A stretch of DNA of 54,815 bases from a bacterium (GTDB lineage: Bacteria; Hydrothermota; UBA3073; JACQXS01; JAQTXJ01). Numbering within the stretch: the first letter of the stretch is position 1; each line of letters opens with the position of its first letter. Positions 42,311 to 50,617 of this stretch are shown here, piece after piece. Made by a program: the position numbers and the translations under genes. Location of the stretch: the NCBI GenBank assembly GCA_028688815.1, contig JAQTXJ010000001.1, positions 84,587-139,401 of the forward strand, in the 5' to 3' direction. The notes beneath the pieces were generated by a model. That model had not been told where the DNA came from. It did no database searches and saw only the letters and a program-made list of their open reading frames with translations.

Positions 42311-44374
42311 TTAGCTTTTTGCCGTGTAATATTTATAATAATACGGATACCTATAATATACTGATTGTCTTACTCTATTAGGAATTACGCCTAAGAACGA
42401 TGCTCCTGTTGATTTAAAAGAAGATACCATTTGTGACAATGCGGCTTTTTGAGTTTTTCCTAATTCTATAACAACGATAACTCCATCGGCTATTGTTCCC
42501 AACAAAAAACCATCTGCACAACTAACCAATGGTGGCGAGTCTATTATAACAATATCATATCTTTCTTTTAAGCCGGCCACTAACGTTCTCATTCTTTCCG
42601 AATCTATTAATTCTCCGGGATTTGGGGGTATATGTCCCGCAGGTATTATACTTAAATTTTCTTCGTGTGTACCCTGTATTATTTCTTTTTCTTCTACTTC
42701 ACCCACCAAATAATTTGATAACCCTATTTTGGAATGTATTTTAAAAACTTTATGCAAGCTTGGTTTTCTCAAATCTGCTTCTATTATTATAGTTTTTACA
42801 TCCATTTTTGCATATATTATACCTATATTTGAACTTACCGTTGTTTTTCCTTCCCCGGCATTACAACTTGAAATTACTACGCTTCTTAATTTTGTTCCAG
42901 CCTTTGAAAACTTCAAATTTACTCTTAGTTTATTATATGCTTCTGCAAGTGGAGATATAGAATCTTTCACTATTGGGCTTGAGGAAAAAGGGACCGCACC
43001 TATTATTGGTATTTTTGCTCTTTCTACATCTTCTATCTCTTTTATTGACGGGTCCAAATATTCCTTCACAAATAACCCGGCTACCGCAAGTCCAAATCCA
43101 AATATCAATCCCAGCAACATATTCATTTTGGGATTTGGTGTTTCAGGTATTACCGGCGGGGTAGCATATTCTACTATTACTACATTTCCTATTTCCCCTA
43201 CTTCCGCCAATTTAGCTTCCTCGTATCTATCAACTAATTTTTCATATATCGCTCCATTAAACTTATATATCCTTTCCAGCGCTGCAATTTCATATTCTTT
43301 ACTTGGGAATTTTTTTACATCATCACCTACTTTATTTATTCTCTCATCCAATGCTTCTTTTTCGGCTTCCAAAATAAAAATGTTTGACCTTATATCCAAT
43401 ATTTTTTTTGACAATTCCTGTGGATATAAAAGCGGGTCAATCATTAGAATCTCTTCTTCTGAACGCGTTTGTACTTTATTCACTAATGCGCTTTTTAATT
43501 CATCTAACCTTGTTTCCAACGCTTTTAATTTAGGATTTCCTTTTTCTAGTCCGGCTAACACATAAGAAGAATATTCGCTTTCCAATCTCACCAATTGGCT
43601 TCTTAGGCTTGTTATAGATGGGTTATCTACTTTTACTATATAATTTGCCAACTTATCATTTTCTTCTTTTAACTTTTCTTCCGTATATTTTAATTCTTTC
43701 TTCCTTGTTTCTATTTCTGCAACTAATTCCGAATTTTTGTCTTTTAATTTAAGAACTTGTTCTTGCAAAACCGACCCGCCGGCTGAAATTGATACAAGTT
43801 TTTCGTTTTCTTTAAATATTCTTAAGCTATCTTCAGCTTCTTTTAATTTTTGCACTGCCGCCGGCATTTCTGCTTCTATGAACTTTCTTGTTTCTGTTAT
43901 TTTTGCTCTTGCTATTTCTACGGAATAATTCTTAAATGTTTCCGCAATACTATTAGCCATACCTGCCACTTCTGCCGGAGTATACGAATGTACGACTATC
44001 TGGATTATATCAGATTCTCTCAGCGGTGTAACCATAGTTCTTTGAAGCAAGATGTCCGGCGCTGTGTTCCCCTGAAGAAAAGCAAAGTTCATTTTTTGGT
44101 TCCTCATTGCGGAGGCTACTTTTTCCATAAATCCACGAGACCGCAATATCTCACAGTTTGTATCTATTCCAAATGCTTCTTCAAGAATTTGACTTTCTCC
44201 AAGTAGTGTTGATGTCCTTTTTATTAATACTTTTGTTGTACCTACATATATCTTTGTAGTTATTATTGTTTTAAAATATGTAAGCGCCACTATTCCCAGA
44301 AAAATCCCAATAAATACCCACTTTTGTCGTAAAAATACCCTTAAATATTTTCTTAAATCTATTTCTGAATGCAT
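42311..44374 (-). CDS. Wzc-type polysaccharide co-polymerase with tyrosine autokinase domain
   Basis: 687 residues. An N-terminal Wzz domain has two membrane helices (about 21-38 and 419-436) around a long coiled-coil periplasmic part (150-390). The cytoplasmic kinase has Walker A SCNAGEGKTT (503-512), Walker A-prime IIEADLRKP (530-538) and Walker B IVIIDSPP (608-615). It ends in a tyrosine cluster (YYRYPYYYKYY, 673-683), the usual autophosphorylation site. It controls export and chain length of surface polysaccharide. An SLBB gene precedes it by 36 nt and the barrel gene follows 8 nt later. Confidence 0.94.
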   Translation of the reverse strand: MHSEIDLRKYLRVFLRQKWVFIGIFLGIVALTYFKTIITTKIYVGTTKVLIKRTSTLLGESQILEEAFGIDTNCEILRSRGFMEKVASAMRNQKMNFAFLQGNTAPDILLQRTMVTPLRESDIIQIVVHSYTPAEVAGMANSIAETFKNYSVEIARAKITETRKFIEAEMPAAVQKLKEAEDSLRIFKENEKLVSISAGGSVLQEQVLKLKDKNSELVAEIETRKKELKYTEEKLKEENDKLANYIVKVDNPSITSLRSQLVRLESEYSSYVLAGLEKGNPKLKALETRLDELKSALVNKVQTRSEEEILMIDPLLYPQELSKKILDIRSNIFILEAEKEALDERINKVGDDVKKFPSKEYEIAALERIYKFNGAIYEKLVDRYEEAKLAEVGEIGNVVIVEYATPPVIPETPNPKMNMLLGLIFGFGLAVAGLFVKEYLDPSIKEIEDVERAKIPIIGAVPFSSSPIVKDSISPLAEAYNKLRVNLKFSKAGTKLRSVVISSCNAGEGKTTVSSNIGIIYAKMDVKTIIIEADLRKPSLHKVFKIHSKIGLSNYLVGEVEEKEIIQGTHEENLSIIPAGHIPPNPGELIDSERMRTLVAGLKERYDIVIIDSPPLVSCADGFLLGTIADGVIVVIELGKTQKAALSQMVSSFKSTGASFLGVIPNRVRQSVYYRYPYYYKYYTAKS

Positions 44375-44410
44375 TTGTTTATTGTCTATCTGTTACTTCG
44401 GGATAGTCGG

Positions 44411-44878
44411 TTACTTGTTTTTTAGCAAATTGTACAGCTGGTAATATACACCTATCGTTATTGTCGCTTCAGTTATAAATTTTGCTACTTCCTGCACTTT
44501 ATACCATGGAGTTCCATCTACTTTAACCATATCTCCCGGTTTTAGAAATGGTATTTTTGCCCTGTTTCCTGTCTTAAAGTATCCCTTCATATTCACATTT
44601 ATTACTTCGGGACGCGGGAAAGAGCGCATTATTTTTATATTTGATAAGTTCGCATTTTTCGTCGGGCCACCCGCTAACGATATCAAAGTTGCCATATCTA
44701 CATCTTCTGTTATAGAATAGAGCCCGGGCATACCTATTTCTCCCCATATCGAGACCTTAAGCTGTAAATCTCCTTCTTCACCAACATACAAATAATACTT
44801 TGCTGCGGGAGATTCCACCTGCCCCACTACAGATGAACTTTTAGGGACTTGTAATAACAAGAAATATAATAATACCAT
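44411..44878 (-). CDS. SLBB domain polysaccharide export protein
   Basis: 155 residues. A short hydrophobic start (MVLLYFLLLQVPKSSSVVG) leads to a soluble-ligand-binding beta-grasp domain: VSIWGEIGMPGLYSITEDVDMATLISLAGGPTKNANLSNIKIMRS, then FLKPGDMVKVDGTPWYKVQEVAKF. This matches SLBB domains of Wza-like proteins, but the Poly_export part is missing, so it is a short version. The C-terminal helix (about 130-150) may sit in the membrane. It would work with the Wzc-like kinase. No strong ribosome binding site was seen. Confidence 0.8.
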   Translation of the reverse strand: MVLLYFLLLQVPKSSSVVGQVESPAAKYYLYVGEEGDLQLKVSIWGEIGMPGLYSITEDVDMATLISLAGGPTKNANLSNIKIMRSFPRPEVINVNMKGYFKTGNRAKIPFLKPGDMVKVDGTPWYKVQEVAKFITEATITIGVYYQLYNLLKNK

Positions 44879-44946
44879 TGTTTGAAATTATAAGCAGAGT
44901 ATTGCTATTGTCAATATATTTTTCTTTATTATGCAGGTCAATAAAC

Positions 44947-46710
44947 TTACATCTTTTCGGGACTATCTATACCCAAAAGAGCCAACCCTCTTTTAATAAT
45001 ATATCTCACAATATCTATTAACGCCAATCTGCTATTTCTTAACTCCTCGGTTTCGGCTTTTAATATGGACACGTTTGCATACAATCGGTTAAAACTTTGT
45101 GCAAAGTCAAACAAATAATTAGCAATCCGATGCGGCTCATAATTTTCTAATGCCTGGTTAATAACTTCCGGAAAATGAGAGATTCTTTTTATAATATCAA
45201 CCTCTTCCTTCTCAACCAATAATTCAGGTTTTAAGTTAAGCTTTGTAGCGCCGTCAAAATCCGCCTTCCTGAGTATTGATTTTACTCTGGTGTAAACATA
45301 TTGAATATAAGGAGCGCTGTCCCCGTCAAGACTTAACATCTTATTCCAGTCAAAAACTACATCCTTTACCCTATCCTGGGAAAGGTCAACGTATTTAATC
45401 GCTCCAATGCCAACTATCCTCGCTACCGTTTCTTTTTCCTGTTCCGTCAAATCTCTTTCTGCAATAATGTCTTTTGCCCTTTGAATAGCTTCGTTTAGAA
45501 CATCCTCAAGGAATATAACCCTGCCTTCACGAGTACTCATCTTGCCGTCAGCCATCCTTATTAATCCAAACCATATATGAACGCATTTTACATTATATCC
45601 CAGAAGCTCAGAAGCCTTGAAACACTGCTGGAAATGCAATTTTTGCTCAGCTCCAACCACATAAATAACCCGCTCGGGATTCCATTTTTCCATTCTGTGC
45701 TTGATAGCGGCTAATTCTCTTGTTGCATATAAACTCGTTCCGTCACTTTTTTGAAGTAATAACGGTTGCCTGATACCATAATTATCAAGTTTTATCAAAA
45801 CTAACTTGTTTTTCTGGGGGAAATTTTCTTCCAACTGTTCCGGCGGTGTAATTTCTTCCCATTCTGCTACTTTTTTATCAAGAGCTTCGGTGACTATTCC
45901 CTTGAGCATATCATTATAAAAACTTTCCCCTATAATATCATCAAATTTCACTCCTAAAATCTTATATATTCTTTCAAACTCTTTCAGACTGACATCTTTG
46001 AACCACTCCCATACTTTTGTCGCTTCTTCGTCTTTTTCTTCCAATTTTTTGAACCATTTACGGGCTTCGTTTTCTATTTCAGGAGTACTTTCTGCTTCTT
46101 TATGAAATCTTACGTATAGCTCTAACAAAGCTTTTATAGGTGATGCTTCGATATCCTCTTTGTTCCCCCATTGTTTATAAGCATAAATCAGTTTCCCAAA
46201 TTGGGTTCCCCAATCTCCAATATGATTTTCAGCTATCACTTTATATCCGGCAAAGCGAAAAATATTACAAAGCGCCTGCCCGAGTACCGTAGTACGTAAA
46301 TGTCCAATCGAAAAAGGTTTGGCAATATTAGGAGATGAATAATCAATGACTACTGTTTTATCCTTTCCTATCTCCGAAACACCATACTCTTCAGCAAATG
46401 ACAAATAGTCATTAAAAACTTGTTTGTTAATTTTTTCCCTATCGAATACAAAATTTACGTATCCTTTTTCTGCTGTTATCTTGCTGAATAAAGTCCCGGC
46501 ACAATCAGATTTGTTTGCAACCTCTTCCGCTAACTTCATAGGATTTTGTTTCAATTCTTTAGCAACGCCAAAAAGCGGAATAGACAAATCTGCTTCTATT
46601 TCCACAGGGGGATAAAAAACCTGAAGCTTATTTATGTCTATATCAGGAAACGCCTTTATTAATATTTCCTGTGCCTGTTCTTGAGCTACGCTTAACGCAT
46701 ATTTTTCCAT
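44947..46710 (-). CDS. argS: Arginyl-tRNA synthetase
   Basis: 587 residues. The HIGH-type motif is SPNIAKPFSIGHLRTTVLGQAL and the KMSKS-like motif is KMSTREGRVIFLEDVL. DWGTQFGKLIYAY and YATRELAAIKHRMEKW are typical of ArgRS, and the C-terminal anticodon-binding domain (about 450-587) is complete. It charges tRNA-Arg in the cytoplasm. It precedes the SLBB gene by 69 nt. A composite repeat lies directly upstream of its start. Confidence 0.96.
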   Translation of the reverse strand: MEKYALSVAQEQAQEILIKAFPDIDINKLQVFYPPVEIEADLSIPLFGVAKELKQNPMKLAEEVANKSDCAGTLFSKITAEKGYVNFVFDREKINKQVFNDYLSFAEEYGVSEIGKDKTVVIDYSSPNIAKPFSIGHLRTTVLGQALCNIFRFAGYKVIAENHIGDWGTQFGKLIYAYKQWGNKEDIEASPIKALLELYVRFHKEAESTPEIENEARKWFKKLEEKDEEATKVWEWFKDVSLKEFERIYKILGVKFDDIIGESFYNDMLKGIVTEALDKKVAEWEEITPPEQLEENFPQKNKLVLIKLDNYGIRQPLLLQKSDGTSLYATRELAAIKHRMEKWNPERVIYVVGAEQKLHFQQCFKASELLGYNVKCVHIWFGLIRMADGKMSTREGRVIFLEDVLNEAIQRAKDIIAERDLTEQEKETVARIVGIGAIKYVDLSQDRVKDVVFDWNKMLSLDGDSAPYIQYVYTRVKSILRKADFDGATKLNLKPELLVEKEEVDIIKRISHFPEVINQALENYEPHRIANYLFDFAQSFNRLYANVSILKAETEELRNSRLALIDIVRYIIKRGLALLGIDSPEKM

Positions 46711-46728
46711 TATTATTTGTTATAGCAA

Positions 46729-46767
46729 GCCCTTTCTGCCTCTGGCAGATTAGGGATTGTTATCCTG
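46729..46767. repeat. Composite palindromic repeat, copy 1
   Basis: CAAGCCCTTTC, then TCTGCC-TCT-GGCAGA (46735-46749, overlapping), then TTAGGGATTGTTATCC. It matches 50006-50044 with different palindrome arms but the same flanks. Confidence 0.8.
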
Positions 46768-46986
46768 AGCGAAAGCGAATGGACAATCTATACCTACACA
46801 AATACTTATGCCATATTTCCCGATTGTCAACATTTCAGGGAAAAAACTTGTTTTTTTATACTTTATGCATAATAAAATACGTTGCATCTTAAACAAATTT
46901 ATAAATCTTTCAAAGCTGCCCATAAATTAAAGTTGACAAATATACGCTTATAAATTAGGTAATAAGTTAGTCAAATAGTCAAAAAC

Positions 46987-47060
46987 GGGCCTGTAGCTCA
47001 TTCGGTTAGAGCACTCGGTTGATAACCGAGAGGTGAGTGGTTCGATTCCACTCAGGCCCA
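46987..47060 (+). tRNA. tRNA-Ile (anticodon GAT)
   Basis: Acceptor GGGCCTG / CAGGCCC, D-arm GCTC-ATTCGGTTA-GAGC, anticodon stem CTCGG / CCGAG with loop TTGATAA (anticodon GAT), T-arm GAGTGG-TTCGATT-CCACTC and discriminator A. CCA is not encoded. A run of seven T follows, and TTGACA about 50 nt upstream may be the -35 element. Confidence 0.96.
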
Positions 47061-47098
47061 GTTTTTTTAGCCTTCCATAAAACGCCAAATAAAAATCC

Positions 47099-47127
47099 TT
47101 GACATATAAAACCTTAATATATACCTT
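47099..47127 (+). promoter_or_regulatory. Possible promoter of the 62-residue microprotein
   Basis: TTGACA (47099-47104), 17 nt, TACCTT (47122-47127); TATACC two bases earlier is an alternative -10. A 45-nt leader follows. Confidence 0.35.
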
Positions 47128-47171
47128 TAACGTAGGCTCGAATTTATAAGATTTGAGTACAAGGGGGAAAA

Positions 47172-47360
47172 ATGAAAAGACCGGTTGTCGCAACAGTTAC
47201 TCTTTATATAGGGCTCTTGTTTATGTTATTTGGTATCGTAAGCTACATATTCGGTTTTCAATCTTTACTAAAAGCTAAGCCTTCCAGCTTTTTTCAAATC
47301 GCCGATTCATGGTTTATTATTACTATAATAGCTTATCTACACGAAATCTATAAAAAATAA
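47172..47360 (+). CDS. Small membrane protein
   Basis: 62 residues with a strong hydrophobic segment (about 8-28, TLYIGLLFMLFGIVSYIFGF) and a second shorter one near 46-56. A strong ribosome binding site (AAGGGGGAAAA) precedes the ATG. No family was recognised. It sits between tRNA-Ile and a glycosyltransferase gene, and a stem-loop overlaps its stop region. Function is unknown. Confidence 0.66.
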   Translation: MKRPVVATVTLYIGLLFMLFGIVSYIFGFQSLLKAKPSSFFQIADSWFIITIIAYLHEIYKK

Positions 47361-47395
47361 ATCTGATTGCTTTATTTTTAAGAATCAATCAGATT
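47360..47395 (+). promoter_or_regulatory. Stem-loop between microprotein and glycosyltransferase
   Basis: AATCTGATTG / CAATCAGATT, ten perfect base pairs with a 16-nt AT-rich loop. It lies just before the TTG start of the next gene. There is no T-run after it, so it may influence read-through or mRNA stability. Confidence 0.4.
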
Positions 47396-47407
47396 ACCGA
47401 ATAAGCA

Positions 47408-48625
47408 TTGTCTAAAAAAGTTCTTGTAATTGCCTATTACTTTCCGCCTATGGGAATGGGTGGAGTACGTAGGATTGTTAGTTTCTGCAAATACCTCCCG
47501 CAAAAAAACTGGTCGCCGATTGTCCTCAGTGTTAAAAACATTAAGTATTTTATAAATGACAATTCTTTTTTAAGGGAAATTAACTATCCGGTTTTTCGTA
47601 CGGAATCAGCAGACCCACTAAGGTTATTAAAATCCTTTCGATTAAAAACAAGCCCAAAAAACGTATCTTCTTCGTTTCATAAATTAAGTTCTTTTATGTT
47701 TATACCCGATAATAAAATCGGGTGGTTCCCTTATGCATTAAAATCAGGATTAAATCTTATAAAAAAGCACAAACCCGATATCATATTTGCATCTGCGCCT
47801 CCTTACACTTCTCTTCTTATAGGATATTATTTGAAAAAAATTACAAAACTGCCTCTTGTAGTTGAGTTCAGAGATCCATGGCCATATTCTCCTTACCCGA
47901 CATTCCTGCATAGAAAAATAAATGAATCCTTAAAAACAAAAGTTTTAAAATCTGCAGATGCCGTAATAACCATAAATAAAGTTATTTCCGAAAGTTTGCC
48001 GCCAAATACGATTATAATTCCTCCCGGCTATGCTCCTGAAGACTTTACAAGCAAACATACAAATACTCCTTCAAGCAAACATAAATTTACAATAACTTAT
48101 ACAGGTTCTTTTTTTCATCCACGAACACCGGAACATTTTTTTAAAGCGCTCTCCGAATTAATAATCGAGAATCCTTCTTTATACGAAAATATTAAATTAG
48201 AGTTAATCGGATTACATTCAATGCAAGAACAAGAAACCATAAAAAAACTGCATCTCGAAAACACAGTTGAAATTATTCCTTATTTACCTCATAACGAATG
48301 CATACAGAAACTTATCAATTCGGATTTGCTGTGGATAATGATTGATGAAGTTGAAAACACAGCTTCTACGGGGAAAATCGGCGAATACCTTGGAGCAGGC
48401 AAACCTATTTTAGCTACCGTTCCGAAAGGTCCCTGCGCAGACATTATCAACGAAACACAAACAGGGATAGTCGTCCCGCCGCGTGATATAAAAGCAATCA
48501 AAAAAGCAATTTATGATTTCTACTTGAAATATAAATCCAATTCCCGTCAAACAGGCAAAACCGAATCGTATAGCTGGCAAAATCTTACATCTAAATTAAC
48601 GGATATTTTTGATTCTTTAATTTAA
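47408..48625 (+). CDS. GT-B fold glycosyltransferase (GT4-like)
   Basis: 405 residues starting with TTG. The N-terminal VLVIAYYFPPMGMGGVRRIVSFCKYL is typical of GT4-type transferases with a glycine-rich loop. VVEFRDPWPY and a C-terminal donor site (EYLGAGKPILATVPKGPCADIINE) are present. It would add a sugar from a nucleotide donor to a growing surface glycan, probably in the cytoplasm. No good ribosome binding site was seen before the TTG. The DUF89 gene follows after 6 nt. Confidence 0.83.
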   Translation: MSKKVLVIAYYFPPMGMGGVRRIVSFCKYLPQKNWSPIVLSVKNIKYFINDNSFLREINYPVFRTESADPLRLLKSFRLKTSPKNVSSSFHKLSSFMFIPDNKIGWFPYALKSGLNLIKKHKPDIIFASAPPYTSLLIGYYLKKITKLPLVVEFRDPWPYSPYPTFLHRKINESLKTKVLKSADAVITINKVISESLPPNTIIIPPGYAPEDFTSKHTNTPSSKHKFTITYTGSFFHPRTPEHFFKALSELIIENPSLYENIKLELIGLHSMQEQETIKKLHLENTVEIIPYLPHNECIQKLINSDLLWIMIDEVENTASTGKIGEYLGAGKPILATVPKGPCADIINETQTGIVVPPRDIKAIKKAIYDFYLKYKSNSRQTGKTESYSWQNLTSKLTDIFDSLI

Positions 48626-48631
48626 AAACTT

Positions 48632-49501
48632 ATGAAAATTTTTCCCGATTGCATACCTTGTTTACTTAAACAAACCTTAACCACATTACAATTTGCAACG
48701 GACGATACTGATTTACATATACAGGGATTAAAAGAAATTGTTAGAATTATGCCTTCTTTAATAGAATTACCAACGCCAACACACATTGGAAGGGTAATAC
48801 ACAATTTATCCAAAGTCATAGCCTGTAACCCTGACCCCTATAAAAAAGTAAAAACAGAACATACGGAAACTGCTTTAAAACTTTATCCTCAATTAATTTC
48901 AAAACTTAAATCTTCCCCACAAAAACCATTATTAACTGCCTTAAAAATAGCCGCCGCAGGCAATACAATAGATTTTGCAAGAGGCAAAGATTTTGACCTT
49001 TCGAAAGAACTTGAACTTACTCTTAATAAAGAATTCAAATTATGCGATTATGATAAATTTATAAACGACTTGAAGAAAGCAGATAAAATCTTATACATAG
49101 GAGACAATGCCGGCGAAACTGTTTTTGATAAAGTATTAATTGAAGAAATTAATACTTATCGCAAAGATAAAAACGTTTTCTATGCCGTAAGGGGAGTCCC
49201 CGTAATCAACGATGCCACTTATGAAGATGCTCTTGCATCGGGCATATCCGACGTTGCAGAAATAGTAGATTCGGGCACGGATGCCCCGGCCGCATTACTT
49301 GAATATTGCACTCCCGCTTTTCATAAATTGTTTAATCGGTCTTCGCTTATAATAAGCAAGGGACAGGGAAATTATGAAGGATTATCCGAAAGTAATGCGC
49401 CTATATATTTCTTATTTAAAGTTAAATGCCCTGCTATTGAAAAATCCATCAACGCAACCCTCGGCGATTTGCTGTTTCTAGCAAACCCCTTATCCGTTTA
49501 A
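48632..49501 (+). CDS. DUF89 / ARMT1-like metal-dependent phosphatase family protein
   Basis: 289 residues. It starts MKIFPDCIPCLLKQ with the family's CxxC. The motifs AAAGNTIDFARG, ILYIGDNAGETVFDK, VRGVPVINDATYEDAL, VDSGTDAPAALLEY and ISKGQGNYEGLSES are all DUF89 hallmarks; the Asp and Asn residues bind the metal. Relatives are proposed to remove phosphate from damaged metabolites. It is near a glycosyltransferase and a repeat-rich gap. The substrate is unknown. Confidence 0.9.
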   Translation: MKIFPDCIPCLLKQTLTTLQFATDDTDLHIQGLKEIVRIMPSLIELPTPTHIGRVIHNLSKVIACNPDPYKKVKTEHTETALKLYPQLISKLKSSPQKPLLTALKIAAAGNTIDFARGKDFDLSKELELTLNKEFKLCDYDKFINDLKKADKILYIGDNAGETVFDKVLIEEINTYRKDKNVFYAVRGVPVINDATYEDALASGISDVAEIVDSGTDAPAALLEYCTPAFHKLFNRSSLIISKGQGNYEGLSESNAPIYFLFKVKCPAIEKSINATLGDLLFLANPLSV

Positions 49502-49931
49502 CTAAACGCCAACTTGTTGTGTCGACGCTTCCTCCTGCCTGCCCACTGTTTTCTTTAGCGGGCAAGGACAAAGATGTTATAAAAAATTAACAGAAAAAAA
49601 CTGAACAGAGAATGGAAAAATTTGGGCGCAGATTAATCCATCTAAGACAGATAACAAAAAGATTTTACCACGAAAGCAAAAGAAAAAAGGAAGAAGAACA
49701 CGAAAAAGAACGGAATTTTCACCGTCCCGCCTAAGCGGGGTCTTTGACTTCCGCGGGAATGACAAACTGCCGGGTAGATGAGAGCCTCTGCCCTCATCGG
49801 TTGGAGCGGAGGCTCCAACCTACCCTGTTGAATTTATTTCGGGTTTTTGCCCCTAACTACTTTAGGGATAACAATCCCTCCGGTAAAAGATTCCGGACAA
49901 TAATTCCTAATTGACATAAGGGCTTGTAAGT

Positions 49932-49957
49932 AATCCAGCATAACTGGAAAGGACTTG
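49932..49957. repeat. Inverted partial copy of the composite repeat
   Basis: The reverse complement begins CAAGTCCTTTCC and continues AGTTATGCTGGATT, matching the left part of 50006-50044 with few changes. Confidence 0.65.
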
Positions 49958-50005
49958 CCGTGAGACCGAGGAAAAGTTTTTTATTTTTATCTCTTAGGTT
50001 CTTAT

Positions 50006-50044
50006 CAAGCCCTTTCCAGCTATGCTGGATTAGGGATTGCTATC
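50006..50044. repeat. Composite palindromic repeat, copy 2
   Basis: CAAGCCCTTTC, TCCAGC-TAT-GCTGGA (50015-50029), then TTAGGGATTGCTATCC. It shares flanks with 46729-46767 while the palindrome arms differ compatibly. Confidence 0.8.
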
Positions 50045-50071
50045 CCGCAACGCGGGGCTTACAATTACTGT

Positions 50072-50587
50072 TTATTTAGTAGTGTCTGTTTTAACGGCAC
50101 AGCCAGGACACATTAATCTCATTTTGCATCTGATACAACTTTTTGTTCGACTAATTCCGCCGCTGTAAAACGAAATCAAAAAGAGAAGAACCAGAACGAT
50201 TATCTTGGGTAGTGAGAATTTAAGAAAGAGGGAAACGATAAGCAGGATAACGGGAATTACGGTTAAAAGTCCATAAGTCATAGGGGCAAGTTTTATCCCG
50301 ACACTCGTGCTGAATTTTTCCATATCTCCTTTTTTAAAAAACAAAGCAGAGAGTTTCCCCCATCCTGAAGGACACCATTTTCCGTAATAATAACAATTTG
50401 TGCAGACTATTTTTCGTAATACAACGTATACCATTAGAAGGGCAAACGTAAGGTAAATCCATCCGATTAAAGGGTGGACAAACCGGCAAGCGATTGTCCC
50501 CAGAGCAAGCCATAACAACATCATAAAATTCCCAAAAATTATGGTTATTTTGGGATGTTCTTCTAATCCCTGTTCATAGATTTTCAT
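50072..50587 (-). CDS. Four-helix membrane protein with cysteine clusters
   Basis: 171 residues. Hydrophobic segments at about 14-33, 39-56, 100-118 and 125-143. Two cysteine groups face the soluble side: CTNCYYYGKWCPSGWG (about 63-78) and SCIRCKMRLMCPGC (about 150-163). They could bind metal or Fe-S. No family was named with certainty. A strong ribosome binding site (AAAGGAGGAGG) precedes the ATG at 50587. It lies 30 nt downstream of the lipoprotein gene on the same strand, and may be cotranscribed. Function is unknown. Confidence 0.72.
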   Translation of the reverse strand: MKIYEQGLEEHPKITIIFGNFMMLLWLALGTIACRFVHPLIGWIYLTFALLMVYVVLRKIVCTNCYYYGKWCPSGWGKLSALFFKKGDMEKFSTSVGIKLAPMTYGLLTVIPVILLIVSLFLKFSLPKIIVLVLLFLISFYSGGISRTKSCIRCKMRLMCPGCAVKTDTTK

Positions 50588-50617
50588 TTGCCTCCTCCTT
50601 TTGGTAGATGATTTGAT

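Larger units (their letters stand above)
49502..50071. repeat. Repeat-dense intergenic region
   Basis: 570 nt without a supported gene. It contains GATGAG..CTCATC (49778-49799), GTTGGAGC..GCTCCAAC (49800-49819), TCCAG-CATAA-CTGGA (49934-49948), the composite repeat (50006-50044) and CCCGC-AAC-GCGGG (50044-50056). AGGGATAACAATCCC lies near 49864, CCCGCctaaGCGGGG near 49728 and TTCCGCGGGAATGAC near 49750. Confidence 0.75.

Noticed and set aside
42729-43565. 278-codon ORF opposite the Wzc-like gene
   Set aside because: It is a shadow of a well-supported coding frame, low in family-like features and without a ribosome binding site.
49502-50071. CRISPR array in the repeat-dense gap
   Set aside because: Elements are different palindromes at irregular spacing, with no constant repeat and variable spacer pattern, and no cas genes are near.
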